A program made the translations under genes and the position numbers. Shown piece after piece: positions 13,885-14,695 of a DNA stretch of 14,695 bases. Source of the stretch: Clostridia bacterium (GTDB taxonomy: Bacteria > Bacillota > Clostridia > Oscillospirales > Butyricicoccaceae); assembly GCA_017547995.1 (NCBI GenBank), contig JAFYNW010000081.1, forward strand, positions 1-14,695, read 5' to 3'. The notes beneath the pieces were generated by a model. It made no database searches, was not told the DNA's origin, and was given only the letters and a program-made list of their open reading frames with translations. Within the stretch, counting starts at the first letter, position 1; every line of letters begins with the position of its first letter.

Positions 13885-13996
13885 ACAATCCCTCCACCGT
13901 CATCCGACGGTCCCCCTCTCCGACTCGCTAAGAGCCGACTTCGTCGGTTGCTCGCATGTACGCCGCCTGCGGGCGGTGCCTTTACACAAGGGAGGC
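13885..13996. repeat. Dispersed structured repeat, type B
   Basis: GC-rich element with several small stems: ACCGTC (13896-13901)/GACGGT (13906-13911), CCGAC (13935-13939)/GTCGG (13943-13947), CCGCC (13963-13967)/GGCGG (13972-13976). On the minus strand its ends read GCCTCCCTTGTGTAAAGG and GGTGGAGGGATTGT, which I recall as the ends of a repeat family frequent in Clostridial genomes. It lies between the ABC ATPase terminator and the Mrp promoter. The overlapping frames look like repeat translations, not genes. Confidence 0.65.
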
Positions 13997-14033
13997 TGAG
14001 GGTGGGCAGGAAAATATTGTTGGATTTTATATT

Positions 14034-14060
14034 AAAAAAGGATGCACGTGGCATCCTTTT
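14034..14060 (-). terminator. Intrinsic terminator after the ABC ATPase gene
   Basis: Minus strand: GGATGC (14051-14056)/GCATCC (14040-14045) stem flanked by A/T pairs, 5-nt loop, then six T (14034-14039), directly after the stop codon. AAAA on the far side could make it weakly bidirectional. Confidence 0.88.
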
Positions 14061-14062
14061 GA

Positions 14063-14695
14063 TTATTCGATTATGAGATTTCCGTCTAAAATCCTTGTTC
14101 TGACACCGAAAACCTTATCCACAAGGCCCTTTTCCACCATAGTCTTGCCATCGCCTGCGTAGATGATTTCCCCATCGTCCATAAGCACGACGTTGTCCGA
14201 ATATTTAACAGCCTGTGGAATATCGTGATGCACCATAATGACAGTCTTGCCCATTTTTGCGATTTCATCCGCCATCGAAATGACCTCGAGCTGCTGTGAA
14301 ATATCGAGGAATGTGGCAGGCTCGTCGAGAAGCACAACAGGTGTGTCCTGACAGAGCACCATGGCAAGATAGACTTTCTGACGCTGACCGCCCGAAAGTG
14401 TGGAGAGATTGCGCTCTGCAAACTTCATCACGTCTGCCATTTCCATAGCATTTGCAACGATTTCCTTGTCCTTCTTGCGAAGTGTACGCGGAAACTCAAG
14501 ATATGGGAATCTGCCGTGAGAAACGAGAGAACGGACGGAAACAGACGGAGTTTCTCTGCTCTGCGGAAGAAAAGCCACGATTTTCGCGTGTTCTTTTATG
14601 GAAACGGCACTTAAATCCGTGTCTTTCCACATAATTTTGCCCGAATCTGCCTTATTAAGTCCTGCGATTGCACGGAGCAGCGTCGTCTTGCCGCA
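14063..14695 (-). CDS. ABC transporter ATP-binding protein, iron-siderophore/cobalamin type (partial, N-terminus beyond right edge)
   Basis: ATPase of the FecCD-type importers that bring in ferric siderophores, heme or cobalamin. The visible 210 residues begin inside Walker A (CGKTT, visible residues 1-5). They include Q-loop FLPQS (42-46), HGRFPYLEF (60-68), a motif characteristic of this ATPase group, signature LSGGQRQK (100-107), Walker B VVLLDEP (120-126), ATFLDISQQ (127-135) and switch His in MVHHD (154-158). An internal ATG at 14632 is not the start: the frame continues to the edge and encodes the P-loop. DEPATFLD replaces the commoner DEPTTFLD, a minor change. It ends a transcript (terminator 14034-14060); its permease and binding protein would be expected upstream, beyond 14695. 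Substrate cannot be chosen from this subunit alone. Confidence 0.88.
   Translation of the reverse strand, partial: CGKTTLLRAIAGLNKADSGKIMWKDTDLSAVSIKEHAKIVAFLPQSRETPSVSVRSLVSHGRFPYLEFPRTLRKKDKEIVANAMEMADVMKFAERNLSTLSGGQRQKVYLAMVLCQDTPVVLLDEPATFLDISQQLEVISMADEIAKMGKTVIMVHHDIPQAVKYSDNVVLMDDGEIIYAGDGKTMVEKGLVDKVFGVRTRILDGNLIIE

Noticed and set aside
13785..14162. Small open frames of 60-90 codons on both strands around the type B repeat
   Set aside because: They are Arg/Pro/Gly-rich translations of a structured repeat, without ribosome sites, and some run across a terminator.

Overview
The window looks like a chromosomal segment of a low-to-mid GC Gram-positive anaerobe, most likely class Clostridia and perhaps an Oscillospiraceae-type gut bacterium. 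The reasons are the strong AAGGAGG-type ribosome sites, consensus sigma-A promoters, compact hairpin-plus-T-run terminators, lipobox lipoproteins, an Mrp ATPase with short CNHDC-type cysteine motifs, and structured intergenic repeats of a kind I recall from Clostridia. No rRNA, tRNA, CRISPR array, prophage, transposase or origin is visible. The placement is inference; no marker gene is present.

Layout. 1-819 (-): 5' part of an AbgB-like M20 amidohydrolase gene that runs off the left edge. 1092-6666 (-): an intact oligopeptide ABC transporter operon, oppB-oppC-oppD-oppF-oppA, from one TTGACA promoter to a terminator at 1046-1074. 6667-6869: a 203-bp divergent promoter region. 6870-9707 (+): an S9 prolyl-oligopeptidase-family peptidase followed, with no gap and in the same frame, by a U32-like cysteine-cluster protein; both end at a bidirectional terminator (9711-9740). 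9742-11337 (-): a second family-5 solute-binding lipoprotein with no permease beside it. 11464-11973 (-): an unrecognised membrane-anchored protein. 12029-12775 (-): a TM1586-type nitroreductase. 12884-13771 (-): an Mrp/NBP35 P-loop ATPase with a duplicated N-terminal four-cysteine motif. 14063-14695 (-): an iron-siderophore/cobalamin-type ABC ATPase running off the right edge.

How the genes fit together. The left two thirds read as peptide scavenging: a lipoprotein captures peptides, OppBCDF imports them, and cytoplasmic S9 and M20 enzymes hydrolyse peptides or amides. The second binding protein may feed the same permease. The right third is redox, Fe-S and metal housekeeping: nitroreductase, Fe-S carrier ATPase and metal-chelate importer. 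These genes have their own promoters and terminators, so they are neighbours rather than one operon.

No gap exceeds 300 bases. The larger ones are 13772-14062 (Mrp promoter, inverted repeat, structured repeat, terminator), 820-1091 (promoter, repeat, terminator), 6667-6869 (two divergent promoters) and 11338-11463 (promoter, terminator). I see no convincing new multi-gene system. The most unusual points are the in-frame S9/U32-like junction, the duplicated cysteine motif in Mrp, and a repeat element abutting a ribosome binding site.
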